DNA from: Maribacter algarum (ex Lu et al. 2025) (nom. illeg.)
Lineage (GTDB): Bacteria; Bacteroidota; Bacteroidia; Flavobacteriales; Flavobacteriaceae
Assembly (NCBI GenBank): GCA_947495915.1
Contig: CANMAW010000002.1
Coordinates: 310,001-374,000 of the forward strand
DNA length: 64,000 nucleotides
Direction: 5' to 3'
Below, piece by piece: positions 36,758 to 45,894 of this stretch (position 1 is its first letter; each line of letters starts with the position of its first letter). The notes beneath the pieces were generated by a model, which saw only the letters and a list, made by a program, of their open reading frames with translations, had not been told where the DNA came from and searched no databases. The position numbers were made by a program, and so were the translations under genes.

Positions 36758-37114
36758 ATGAAATTATCAAAGGCACAAAGAAAATTAAGAATTAGAAGGA
36801 GAATACGTAAAGTATCTGCCGGAACTGCAGCAAGACCAAGATTATCGGTTTTCAGAAGTAACAAAGAAATTTATGCTCAACTTATTGATGATGTTGAGGG
36901 TAAAACTTTGGTGGCTGTTTCTTCAAGAGATAAAGATTTAGCAAAAGCTAAAGGAACCAAAAGTGAAGTTGCTGCATTAGTTGGAAAGACGATTGCTGAA
37001 AGGTCATTAAAAGCCGGAGTGGAAAAAGTTGCTTTCGATAGAGGAGGTAATTTGTACCACGGAAGAGTTAAGGCATTAGCCGACGGAGCAAGAGAAGCAG
37101 GATTAAAATTCTAA
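36758..37114 (+). CDS. rplR: Ribosomal protein L18 (uL18)
   Basis: A 118-residue 5S-rRNA-binding protein. The basic N-terminus [26 protein letters not shown] (quoted part [13 protein letters not shown]) and the C-terminal [23 protein letters not shown] are conserved. It lies 13 bp after rplF and 9 bp before rpsE. Confidence 0.99.
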   Translation: MKLSKAQRKLRIRRRIRKVSAGTAARPRLSVFRSNKEIYAQLIDDVEGKTLVAVSSRDKDLAKAKGTKSEVAALVGKTIAERSLKAGVEKVAFDRGGNLYHGRVKALADGAREAGLKF

Positions 37115-37123
37115 AATAAGAGC

Positions 37124-37648
37124 ATGTACCAGAAATACAAAAACGTTGAAACCGTTAAGCCAGGTGGTTTAGATTTAAAAGATAGATTGGTCGGAATCCA
37201 AAGAGTTACCAAAGTAACTAAAGGTGGACGAGCATTCGGATTCTCTGCAATTGTAGTTGTAGGAGATGAGAATGGTGTTGTAGGACACGGTTTAGGTAAA
37301 TCAAAAGAAGTTGCAACAGCAATCGCGAAGGCAATTGAAGATGCTAAAAAGAATTTGATTCGTATTCCTTTGAATAAAGCAACTTTACCTCATGAACAAA
37401 AAGGTAAATTTGGAGGGGCGAGAGTTTATATTCAACCAGCTTCTCATGGTACGGGTGTTATCGCCGGTGGAGCGGTAAGAGCGGTATTAGAGGCAGTTGG
37501 AGTTCATGATGTACTTTCAAAGTCACAAGGTTCTTCCAACCCACATAATGTGGTTAAGGCAACTTTTGATGCCTTGTTACAATTAAGAGGTGCACAGACT
37601 ATTGCGAAGCAAAGAGGTGTTTCTTTAGAGAAAGTATTTAAAGGATAA
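37124..37648 (+). CDS. rpsE: Ribosomal protein S5 (uS5)
   Basis: This 174-residue 30S protein is important for decoding accuracy. The double-stranded-RNA-binding-like N-terminal domain has [25 protein letters not shown] (quoted part [15 protein letters not shown]). The C-terminal domain has [22 protein letters not shown]. Length is normal and it is 11 bp before rpmD. Confidence 0.99.
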   Translation: MYQKYKNVETVKPGGLDLKDRLVGIQRVTKVTKGGRAFGFSAIVVVGDENGVVGHGLGKSKEVATAIAKAIEDAKKNLIRIPLNKATLPHEQKGKFGGARVYIQPASHGTGVIAGGAVRAVLEAVGVHDVLSKSQGSSNPHNVVKATFDALLQLRGAQTIAKQRGVSLEKVFKG

Positions 37649-37659
37649 TCAAAGAAATA

Positions 37660-37839
37660 ATGGCAAAGATCAAAGTTAAACAAGAGAAGAGTGCTATTAA
37701 AAGGCAACTAAACCAAAAGAGAACGTTAGAAGCTCTTGGTTTGAAAAGAATCGGTCAGGTTGTTGAGCACGAAGACACGCCTAGCATTCTAGGAATGATA
37801 AATAAAGTTAAACACTTAGTTTCTACAGAAGAAGCTTAA
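37660..37839 (+). CDS. rpmD: Ribosomal protein L30 (uL30)
   Basis: A small 59-residue 50S protein, MAKIKVKQEKSAIKR at the start, then LEALGLKRIGQVVEHEDTPS and a C-terminal MINKVKHLV. It matches the family in length and in the LGLKRIGQ core. It is between rpsE (11 bp) and rplO (13 bp), its usual position. Confidence 0.98.
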   Translation: MAKIKVKQEKSAIKRQLNQKRTLEALGLKRIGQVVEHEDTPSILGMINKVKHLVSTEEA

Positions 37840-37852
37840 TACATATAGGGTA

Positions 37853-38305
37853 ATGAATTTAAGTAATTTAAAACCTGCTGAAGGTGCTGTCAATAGAGAC
37901 GGAAAAAGATTAGGTAGAGGACAAGGTTCTGGTAAAGGTGGTACTGCTGCAAGAGGTCATAAAGGTGCTAAATCTAGATCGGGTTACTCTAAGAAAATTG
38001 GTTTTGAAGGTGGTCAAATGCCATTGCAAAGACGTGTACCTAAATTCGGTTTTACGAACATTAATCGAAAAGAATACCAAGGTATTAATCTTTCAAAATT
38101 ACAAGAGTTAGTAGATAATGGTGTTGTAAAAGATACGGTTACTTTTGAAACTTTAGTAGAGAATAGATTAGCTCGAAAGAATGATCTAGTAAAGATTTTA
38201 GGCGGTGGTGAGCTAAAAGCTACACTTAAAATATCAGTTCATAAATTTACTGCTACTGCGAAAGCTGCAATCGAAGCTGCAGGTGGTGAAGCAATAAGTT
38301 TATAA
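37853..38305 (+). CDS. rplO: Ribosomal protein L15 (uL15)
   Basis: A 150-residue 50S protein. The Gly-rich N-terminus KRLGRGQGSGKGGTAARGHKG and EGGQMPLQRRVPKFGF are diagnostic, and the C-terminal globular part ends AIEAAGGEAISL. It precedes secY by 12 bp, the universal order. Confidence 0.99.
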   Translation: MNLSNLKPAEGAVNRDGKRLGRGQGSGKGGTAARGHKGAKSRSGYSKKIGFEGGQMPLQRRVPKFGFTNINRKEYQGINLSKLQELVDNGVVKDTVTFETLVENRLARKNDLVKILGGGELKATLKISVHKFTATAKAAIEAAGGEAISL

Positions 38306-38317
38306 GGTATAAAAACT

Positions 38318-39655
38318 ATGAAGAATTTTTTCGAGACACTATCCAATATTTGGAAAATTGATGAACTGAAAAATAGAATTCTAATTACATTAGGTCTTCT
38401 TTTAGTATATCGTTTCGGTTGCCAAATCGTAATTCCTGGTATTGATTCTGGTCAATTAGGAGGATTGGTTGATGGCACTGGTGATGGTATTTTTGGTTTA
38501 TTAAATGCCTTTACTGGAGGTGCTTTCGCGAATGCTTCTATTTTTGCCCTTGGTATAATGCCATATATATCTGCATCTATTGTAGTGCAGTTAATGGGTA
38601 TCGCTATTCCTTATTTACAAAAATTACAGAAAGAAGGTGAAAGTGGTAGAAAAACAATAAATCAAATTACGAGATGGTTAACTATCGCAATTTGTGTTGT
38701 TCAAGCTCCGGCTTACTTACTAGGTTTAGGTGCTTTTGGTGTTCCTGATACGGCTTTCTTGTTAGGTAAGGGAATTGATTTTATGGCCCCTGCAGTGATT
38801 ATTTTGGTAACAGGTTGTGTTTTTGCAATGTGGTTAGGTGAAAAGATTACTGATAAAGGTATTGGTAATGGTATTTCCTTATTGATTATGATAGGAATTA
38901 TTGCTACTATGCCACAGGCGTTTGCACAAGAGGTGGTTACTCGACTTGACGGTAATGGTGGTCCAATGCTTATTTTGGTTGAGGTTATTATTTGGTTCTT
39001 AGTAATCTTGGCTAGTGTTTTATTAGTAATGGCGACGAGACAAATTCCTGTTCAGTATGCAAGAAGAACTGCTTCTGGTGGTTACGAAAAGAATATTATG
39101 GGATCTAGACAATATATTCCATTAAAATTGAATGCATCTGGAGTAATGCCTATTATCTTTGCGCAAGCTATTATGTTTGTACCTGGTTTAGTAGGAGGAT
39201 TAATAGAAGGTGAGACAGGGCAATGGATGCAAACACAGTTTTCTGACCCTTTCGGGTTAGCTTATAACTTATTGTTTGGTTTCTTGATTATTGTATTTAC
39301 TTATTTCTATACAGCAATCACAGTACCAACAAATAAAATGGCTGATGATTTGAAAAGAAGTGGTGGTTTTATTCCGGGAATTCGTCCTGGTAAAGAAACT
39401 GGTGATTTCTTAGATAAGGTGATGTCTTTAATTACGTTACCAGGATCTATTTTCTTAGCATTATTAGCAGTATTACCTGCAATAGTTGTGAAGTTCTTAG
39501 GAGTTCAAGGTAACTGGGCATTGTTTTTTGGTGGTACATCACTTTTAATTATGGTTGGTGTAGCTATTGATACAGTACAACAAGTGAATGCATATTTATT
39601 GAATCGTCACTATGATGGTTTAATGAAAACAGGTAAAAATAGAAAAGTAGCATAA
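38318..39655 (+). CDS. secY: Preprotein translocase subunit SecY
   Basis: The 445-residue, ten-helix channel of the Sec translocon in the inner membrane. The first cytoplasmic stretch ends in [19 protein letters not shown]. The plug region and helix 2 region hold [28 protein letters not shown] (quoted in part, [13 protein letters not shown]). The large cytoplasmic loop has [13 protein letters not shown], and [12 protein letters not shown] lies before the last helices. Length is normal. infA follows after 4 bp. Confidence 0.99.
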   Translation: MKNFFETLSNIWKIDELKNRILITLGLLLVYRFGCQIVIPGIDSGQLGGLVDGTGDGIFGLLNAFTGGAFANASIFALGIMPYISASIVVQLMGIAIPYLQKLQKEGESGRKTINQITRWLTIAICVVQAPAYLLGLGAFGVPDTAFLLGKGIDFMAPAVIILVTGCVFAMWLGEKITDKGIGNGISLLIMIGIIATMPQAFAQEVVTRLDGNGGPMLILVEVIIWFLVILASVLLVMATRQIPVQYARRTASGGYEKNIMGSRQYIPLKLNASGVMPIIFAQAIMFVPGLVGGLIEGETGQWMQTQFSDPFGLAYNLLFGFLIIVFTYFYTAITVPTNKMADDLKRSGGFIPGIRPGKETGDFLDKVMSLITLPGSIFLALLAVLPAIVVKFLGVQGNWALFFGGTSLLIMVGVAIDTVQQVNAYLLNRHYDGLMKTGKNRKVA

Positions 39656-39659
39656 TATT

Positions 39660-39875
39660 ATGGCTAAACAAGCGGCAATAGAGCAAGATGGATCCATAAT
39701 TGAAGCGTTGTCAAATGCAATGTTTCGGGTCGAATTAGAAAATGGTCATGTTGTGACTGCACATATTTCAGGAAAAATGCGCATGCATTACATTAAATTA
39801 CTTCCTGGTGATAAAGTGAAGTTAGAAATGAGTCCATATGATTTGACTAAGGCAAGAATTACTTATAGATATTAA
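39660..39875 (+). CDS. infA: Translation initiation factor IF-1
   Basis: A 71-residue OB-fold factor that blocks the A site during initiation. The sequence [23 protein letters not shown] and [19 protein letters not shown] (first quoted in part) are the family core. It lies between secY and rpmJ, with no adk or map gene between, as is common in Bacteroidota. Confidence 0.98.
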   Translation: MAKQAAIEQDGSIIEALSNAMFRVELENGHVVTAHISGKMRMHYIKLLPGDKVKLEMSPYDLTKARITYRY

Positions 39876-39887
39876 TATATAGTAAAG

Positions 39888-40004
39888 ATGAAAGTTAGAG
39901 CATCAGTTAAGAAGAGAAGTGCCGACTGCAAGATAGTTCGCAGAAAAGGCAGGTTGTATGTAATCAACAAAAAGAATCCTAGATTTAAACAAAGACAAGG
40001 GTAA
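39888..40004 (+). CDS. rpmJ: Ribosomal protein L36, zinc-free type (bL36)
   Basis: A 38-residue 50S protein, [21 protein letters not shown] then [16 protein letters not shown]. The zinc-ligand pattern of the classic form (three Cys and one His) is reduced to a single Cys, so this is a zinc-independent variant. Placement between infA (12 bp) and rpsM (2 bp) is standard. Confidence 0.97.
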   Translation: MKVRASVKKRSADCKIVRRKGRLYVINKKNPRFKQRQG

Positions 40005-40006
40005 TT

Positions 40007-40381
40007 ATGGCAAGAATTGCGGGTATTGATATACCAAAACAAAAGAGAGGCGTTATTGCGCTAACGTACATTTTTGGAATTGGTAGCAGTAGAGCTAAAG
40101 AGATTTTAGCAACTGCCAAAGTAGATGAGGATACGAAGGTTTCAGATTGGAATGATGATGAAATTGGTCGAATTCGTGAAACTGTGGCTGGTTATACTAT
40201 TGAAGGTGAATTACGTTCAGAAACTCAATTGAACATTAAACGTTTGATGGATATCGGATGTTATAGAGGAATTCGTCATAGATCTGGTTTACCGTTAAGA
40301 GGTCAACGTACCAAAAACAACTCCAGAACCAGAAAAGGTAAAAGAAAGACAGTTGCAAACAAAAAGAAAGCAACTAAATAA
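40007..40381 (+). CDS. rpsM: Ribosomal protein S13 (uS13)
   Basis: A 124-residue 30S head protein forming bridges to the 50S subunit. [25 protein letters not shown] opens it (quoted part [20 protein letters not shown]). The C-terminal [22 protein letters not shown] is diagnostic. A 106-bp gap with repeat-like sequence follows. Confidence 0.99.
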   Translation: MARIAGIDIPKQKRGVIALTYIFGIGSSRAKEILATAKVDEDTKVSDWNDDEIGRIRETVAGYTIEGELRSETQLNIKRLMDIGCYRGIRHRSGLPLRGQRTKNNSRTRKGKRKTVANKKKATK

Positions 40382-40390
40382 TAATAAGAA

Positions 40391-40482
40391 AGTAGTCATT
40401 AGTATTTAGACGTTAGAAGAATCTGTTTGAAATGTAAAAGTTTAGGATTCCAATAACTACGAACTAACAACTAGAAACTAAA
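40391..40482 (+). repeat. TTAGT-rich inverted repeat between rpsM and rpsK
   Basis: The 106-bp gap holds a left arm (about 40391-40420, with ATTAGTATTTAGACGTTAGA) and a right arm (about 40451-40482, with GAACTAACAACTAGAAACTA). The right arm read on the other strand is TTAGTTTCTAGTTGTTAGTTC, broadly similar to the left arm. Short TTAGT/CTAAC blocks like these recur between genes in many flavobacterial genomes. The arms are imperfect, so this may be a decayed repeat. Confidence 0.45.
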
Positions 40483-40487
40483 AAGAT

Positions 40488-40880
40488 ATGGCAAAGTCAA
40501 GTACTAAAACCACAAAGAAACGTAAAGTAATTATTGAATCTGTAGGTGAAGCTCATGTAACAGCTTCATTTAACAACATTATTATTTCATTAACTAACAA
40601 GAAAGGCGATGTAATTTCATGGTCTTCTGCTGGTAAAATGGGATTTAGAGGTTCAAAGAAAAACACGCCTTATGCTGCTCAAGTTGCTGCAGAAGATTGT
40701 TCTAAAGTTGCTCACGAAGCTGGTCTTAGAAAAGTAAAGGTTTATGTTAAAGGACCAGGAAATGGTAGAGAATCTGCAATTCGTGCGATTCATAACTCAG
40801 GTATTGAAGTAACAGAGATAATTGATGTTACCCCAATGCCACATAATGGTTGTAGACCTCCAAAAAGAAGAAGAGTTTAA
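40488..40880 (+). CDS. rpsK: Ribosomal protein S11 (uS11)
   Basis: A 130-residue 30S platform protein. [33 protein letters not shown] (quoted part [19 protein letters not shown]) and the C-terminal [18 protein letters not shown] are diagnostic. It is flanked by unusually long gaps on both sides (106 and 87 bp), each with secondary-structure potential. Confidence 0.99.
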   Translation: MAKSSTKTTKKRKVIIESVGEAHVTASFNNIIISLTNKKGDVISWSSAGKMGFRGSKKNTPYAAQVAAEDCSKVAHEAGLRKVKVYVKGPGNGRESAIRAIHNSGIEVTEIIDVTPMPHNGCRPPKRRRV

Positions 40881-40902
40881 TTAATTTTTTAATATTTCAC
40901 AG

Positions 40903-40953
40903 AAACGTATTAGCGGTTATCGAAGGAGGAAGCCTTAATTCATAACCACGTTT
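40903..40953 (+). promoter_or_regulatory. Structured leader upstream of rpsD (candidate S4-binding RNA)
   Basis: Three nested perfect stems are visible: AAACGT (40903-40908) with ACGTTT (40948-40953); GGTTAT (40915-40920) with ATAACC (40942-40947); and AAGG (40923-40926) with CCTT (40933-40936). The two outer stems are contiguous on the 3' side and separated by a 6-nt bulge (ATTAGC) on the 5' side. The apical region contains GGAGG, a Shine-Dalgarno-like core, but 38 nt before the ATG, too far to start translation. S4 is a known autoregulator in other bacteria, so an S4 leader is the natural reading. Confidence 0.6.
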
Positions 40954-40967
40954 CAAACACAAAGAAA

Positions 40968-41573
40968 ATGGCAAGATATACAGGACCAAAAAGTAAAATC
41001 GCTCGTAAGTTTGGAGAGGCGATTTTCGGAGATGACAAGTCTTTTGAAAAGAAAAATTATCCTCCAGGACAACATGGTAACGCAAGACGCCGTGGTAAAA
41101 AATCTGAATATTCAGTTCAGTTAATGGAAAAGCAAAAAGCTAAATATACCTATGGTATTTTAGAAAAGCAGTTCCGTAATTTATTCCAAACTGCTAAAAG
41201 AAAAGAAGGAGTAGCAGGGGAGATCCTTTTACAACTTTGTGAATCTCGTTTAGACAATGTTGTCTTTAGAATGGGAATTTCACCAACAAGAAGTGGAGCA
41301 AGACAATTGGTTTCACACAGACATATTACGGTGAACGGTGAGTTGGTTAATATTCCTTCTTACTCTTTAAAAGCAGGTGATGTAGTAGGTGTTCGAGAGA
41401 AATCAAAATCTTTACAAGCGATTCAAGATTCGTTAGCAGCTAGTAGTAGTGTATACGAATGGATTACTTGGAACTCTGAAAAACTTGAAGGAACCTATGT
41501 AACAGTTCCAGAGAGAATGCAGATTCCTGAAAATATCAAAGAACAATTAATCGTCGAGTTATACTCAAAATAA
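40968..41573 (+). CDS. rpsD: Ribosomal protein S4 (uS4)
   Basis: A 201-residue 30S assembly-initiating protein. [20 protein letters not shown] and [22 protein letters not shown] (quoted in part, [17 protein letters not shown]) form the N-terminal part. The S4 RNA-binding domain has [21 protein letters not shown] near residues 106-126. No Cys zinc motif is seen. Downstream rpoA is 17 bp away. The preceding 87-bp gap contains a strong multi-stem structure. Confidence 0.99.
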   Translation: MARYTGPKSKIARKFGEAIFGDDKSFEKKNYPPGQHGNARRRGKKSEYSVQLMEKQKAKYTYGILEKQFRNLFQTAKRKEGVAGEILLQLCESRLDNVVFRMGISPTRSGARQLVSHRHITVNGELVNIPSYSLKAGDVVGVREKSKSLQAIQDSLAASSSVYEWITWNSEKLEGTYVTVPERMQIPENIKEQLIVELYSK

Positions 41574-41590
41574 ACAACACCAATCCAATT

Positions 41591-42583
41591 ATGGCATTAT
41601 TTAATTTTCAGAAGCCCGATAAAGTAATAATGATCGATTCCTCTGATTTCGAAGGGAAGTTTGAATTCCGCCCTTTGGAACCTGGTTATGGATTAACTGT
41701 TGGGAACGCCTTACGTAGAGTTTTGTTGTCTTCTTTAGAAGGGCACGCAATTACTTCGGTAAGAATAGATAAAGTAGAGCATGAATTCTCTGTGATTCCG
41801 GGTGTTGTTGAAGATGTTACCGAAATTATTTTGAATTTGAAGCAAGTTCGTTTCAAAAAACAAATTGAAGATTCAGAAGCTGAAACAGTATCTATTTCAC
41901 TTAGTGGAAAAGATCAATTAACTGCTGGAGATTTTCAAAAATTCATTTCAGGATATCAAGTTTTAAATCCTGATTTGGTTATTTGTAATATGGAGTCAAA
42001 AGTTAGCATCAATATGGAGCTAGTGATTGATAAGGGTAGAGGTTATGTGCCTGCTGAAGAAAATAAGAAATCTGGTATGCCGATGGGCACCATTGCTATC
42101 GATTCTATTTTTACTCCGATCAAGAACGTGAAGTACAGTATTGAGAACTTCCGTGTTGAGCAAAAAACAGATTACGAGAAATTAGTTTTCGAAATTCAGA
42201 CTGATGGTTCGATTCATCCAAAAGATGCCTTAACTGAAGGTGCAAAGGTTTTAATTCACCACTTCATGTTATTCTCTGATGAGCGAATTACATTAGAAGC
42301 TGATGAAATAGCACAAACTGAAACTTATGATGAAGAATCTCTTCACATGCGTCAGTTATTGAAAACTAAATTAGTAGATATGGATCTTTCTGTTCGTGCA
42401 TTGAATTGCTTGAAAGCAGCAGAGGTTGATACACTAGGTGATTTGGTATCATTTAATAAAAATGATTTAATGAAATTCAGAAACTTCGGTAAAAAATCTT
42501 TAACCGAATTAGAAGAGCTTGTAATCAATAAAGGTTTAAGCTTTGGAATGGACTTATCAAAATACAAATTAGATAAAGATTAA
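41591..42583 (+). CDS. rpoA: RNA polymerase alpha subunit
   Basis: The 330-residue alpha subunit on which RNA polymerase assembles. The N-terminal domain has [23 protein letters not shown] and [13 protein letters not shown] (first quoted in part, [16 protein letters not shown]). The C-terminal domain has [21 protein letters not shown] and [18 protein letters not shown], the parts that touch UP-element DNA and activators. Length is normal for the phylum. Confidence 0.99.
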   Translation: MALFNFQKPDKVIMIDSSDFEGKFEFRPLEPGYGLTVGNALRRVLLSSLEGHAITSVRIDKVEHEFSVIPGVVEDVTEIILNLKQVRFKKQIEDSEAETVSISLSGKDQLTAGDFQKFISGYQVLNPDLVICNMESKVSINMELVIDKGRGYVPAEENKKSGMPMGTIAIDSIFTPIKNVKYSIENFRVEQKTDYEKLVFEIQTDGSIHPKDALTEGAKVLIHHFMLFSDERITLEADEIAQTETYDEESLHMRQLLKTKLVDMDLSVRALNCLKAAEVDTLGDLVSFNKNDLMKFRNFGKKSLTELEELVINKGLSFGMDLSKYKLDKD

Positions 42584-42594
42584 ATAATCATATT

Positions 42595-42624
42595 TTGCTC
42601 CTCGGCTAACGAGTTTGGTAGCAA
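42595..42624 (+). promoter_or_regulatory. Small stem-loop upstream of rplQ
   Basis: TTGCT (42595-42599) pairs with AGCAA (42620-42624), and CTCG (42601-42604) pairs with CGAG (42610-42613) inside it around a GCTAA loop. The structure fills most of the 58-bp rpoA-rplQ gap and ends 17 nt before the rplQ ATG. It may be a regulatory leader or simply spacer. Confidence 0.35.
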
Positions 42625-42641
42625 GATGATAAATTAGAAAA

Positions 42642-43160
42642 ATGAGACACGGAAAAAAAATCAATCATTTAGGTCGTAAGACGGCTCATAGAAAAGCGAT
42701 GTTAGCAAACATGGCATGTTCTTTAATTGAGCACAAAAGAATTAACACCACTGTAGCAAAAGCGAAGGCTTTAAAACAGTTCCTTGAGCCTTTAATTACA
42801 AAATCTAAATCAGAGAATAATCAAACCACAGAAAAAGGTATGCACAATCGTCGTATCGTTTTCAAAAGTTTGAGAGATAAAGAAGCTATAACAGAATTGT
42901 TTAGTACAGTAGCTGAAAAAGTAGCAGATAGACCAGGTGGTTATACTAGAATTATCAAATTAGGTAATCGTTTAGGTGATAACGCTGATATGGCTATGAT
43001 TGAACTAGTTGATTTCAATGAGCTTTACAATGCAGATAAGCCTAAGAAGAAAACTACAAGAAGAAGTAGAAGAGGTGGAGCATCTAAAACTGAAACAGCA
43101 CCTGTAGCAACGGAAACTAAAACAGACTCACAAGTAGCAGCTGATGATTCAGAAGAATAA
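42642..43160 (+). CDS. rplQ: Ribosomal protein L17 (bL17) with C-terminal extension
   Basis: A 172-residue 50S protein. The conserved part starts [21 protein letters not shown] and includes [24 protein letters not shown] (quoted part [17 protein letters not shown]). After about residue 130 a tail of some 40 residues follows: a basic part ([12 protein letters not shown]) and then an acidic, Thr/Glu-rich end. E. coli L17 is shorter, near 127 residues. A strong terminator at 43186-43218 ends the long r-protein run. Confidence 0.98.
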   Translation: MRHGKKINHLGRKTAHRKAMLANMACSLIEHKRINTTVAKAKALKQFLEPLITKSKSENNQTTEKGMHNRRIVFKSLRDKEAITELFSTVAEKVADRPGGYTRIIKLGNRLGDNADMAMIELVDFNELYNADKPKKKTTRRSRRGGASKTETAPVATETKTDSQVAADDSEE

Positions 43161-43185
43161 AATTGTTAAGATTTTTTAATAATTG

Positions 43186-43218
43186 AAAAAGGATAGACTT
43201 TAAGTCTATCCTTTTTTT
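43186..43218 (+). terminator. Strong intrinsic terminator after rplQ
   Basis: GGATAGACT (43191-43199) pairs with AGTCTATCC (43203-43211) around a TTA loop, extended by A/T pairs, and ends in a T-tract. It closes the r-protein/rpoA run before carA. Confidence 0.93.
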
Positions 43219-43256
43219 TATGTTTATTTGTCAAATTAAAATTTATAAAGTATCAA

Positions 43257-44384
43257 ATGAAGTATCAACCTAGAAAAAGAGCATTTATTTTATTAGCCGA
43301 TGGAACCATTTTTCATGGTAAGGTAGTTGGTGAAAAAGAAGGTACGGCCTTTGGAGAAGTTTGTTTTAATACCGGTATGACTGGATATCAAGAGATATTT
43401 ACAGATCCTTCATATTTCGGACAATTAATGGTTACAACTAACGCGCATATTGGTAATTACGGAACTAATGAAAATGAGGTTGAATCTGATTCCGTAAAAA
43501 TAGCAGGTTTAATATGTAAAAATTTTAGTTATAACTATTCACGTGATGATGCCGACGCAAGTTTGGAGGAATTTTTAGATAAGAATAGTTTATTTGCAAT
43601 TTCTGATGTTGATACTCGAGCTCTAGTAAGTTATATTCGAGATAATGGCGCAATGAACGCTGTAATTTCAACAGATGTAGAGAATATTTCAGAATTAAAA
43701 AAGCAATTGGAAGAATTTCCAAGTATGGTAGGTTTAGAGTTATCTTCTAAGGTGTCAACTAAAGAAGCATACTTCTATGGTGATGAAAATGCTAAGTATA
43801 AAATAGCAGCATTAGATATTGGGGTAAAAAAGAATATCTTAAGAAATTTAGAAAAACGTGGAGCTTACATAAAGGTTTTTCCTTACGATAGTACTTTTGA
43901 AGAGATGAAAGCTTGGAATCCTGATGCGTACTTTATTTCCAATGGCCCTGGTGATCCAGAACCTTTAACTCAAGCCATTGCAACTGCCAAAGATATTATA
44001 GCAAGTGGGGCACCGTTATTTGGTATATGCTTGGGGCATCAAGTAATAGCCTTGGCTAATGGTATATCTACCTATAAAATGCATAACGGGCATCGTGGAA
44101 TAAATCATCCTGTTAAAAACCTTCTTACTGGAAAAGGAGAGATTACATCTCAAAACCATGGCTTTGCGATTAATAGGGAAGAAACAGAAGCTAATTCTGA
44201 GATAGAAATTACACATGTGCACTTAAATGATAATACTGTTGCTGGTATTCGAATGAAGAATAAAAATGTATTTTCTGTTCAGTATCACCCAGAAGCAAGC
44301 CCAGGACCACATGATGCCGAGTATTTATTTGATCAATTCTTTGAAAATATTGCGAAAAAAAGCAATAAAGAAGTCTCAATTTAA
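43257..44384 (+). CDS. carA: Carbamoyl-phosphate synthase small (glutaminase) subunit
   Basis: A 375-residue class-I glutamine amidotransferase subunit that feeds ammonia to CarB for arginine and pyrimidine synthesis. The N-terminal domain has FHGKVVGEKEGTAFGEVCFNTGMTGYQEIF (quoted part FGEVCFNTGMTGYQEIF). The amidotransferase domain has the catalytic Cys in FGICLGHQVIA and the His in SVQYHPEASPGP. No carB lies nearby, so the two subunits are encoded apart. Full length. Confidence 0.98.
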   Translation: MKYQPRKRAFILLADGTIFHGKVVGEKEGTAFGEVCFNTGMTGYQEIFTDPSYFGQLMVTTNAHIGNYGTNENEVESDSVKIAGLICKNFSYNYSRDDADASLEEFLDKNSLFAISDVDTRALVSYIRDNGAMNAVISTDVENISELKKQLEEFPSMVGLELSSKVSTKEAYFYGDENAKYKIAALDIGVKKNILRNLEKRGAYIKVFPYDSTFEEMKAWNPDAYFISNGPGDPEPLTQAIATAKDIIASGAPLFGICLGHQVIALANGISTYKMHNGHRGINHPVKNLLTGKGEITSQNHGFAINREETEANSEIEITHVHLNDNTVAGIRMKNKNVFSVQYHPEASPGPHDAEYLFDQFFENIAKKSNKEVSI

Positions 44385-44444
44385 CAAATCGTTATATTTC
44401 ATCAATCCATGCATTTTCAAAGCGTACAAAGGCACATGCTTTTG

Positions 44445-44452
44445 TATATTTG
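44445..44452 (+). promoter_or_regulatory. Probable -7 element for eno
   Basis: TATATTTG is a perfect TAnnTTTG, 34 bp before the eno ATG. No TTG is seen 19-21 bp upstream, so the -33 element is weak or different. Confidence 0.5.
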
Positions 44453-44453
44453 A

Positions 44454-45779
<1,326 letters not shown>

Positions 45780-45803
45780 CTTCTTTTATGAAAAGAAGAT
45801 CAA

Positions 45804-45835
45804 AAAGCCTTTCATTTATTGAAGGGCTTTTTTTG
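45804..45835 (+). terminator. Intrinsic terminator after eno
   Basis: AAAGCCTTTCA (45804-45814) pairs with TGAAGGGCTTT (45820-45830), with one T-G wobble, around a TTTAT loop and followed by a T-run. A second short dyad (CTTCTTTT with AAAAGAAG) lies just before it, next to the eno stop. Confidence 0.9.
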
Positions 45836-45863
45836 TTACCATCACTAAGATTTGCTATCTTTT
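45833..45863 (+). promoter_or_regulatory. Probable promoter of the glycogen synthase gene
   Basis: TTG (45833-45835) and TATCTTTT (45856-45863, one mismatch to TAnnTTTG) are separated by 20 bp, ending 31 bp before the ATG. It begins inside the T-run of the eno terminator. Confidence 0.5.
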
Positions 45864-45894
45864 ATACTAGTTAAACCAAAATACATCAAACCAT

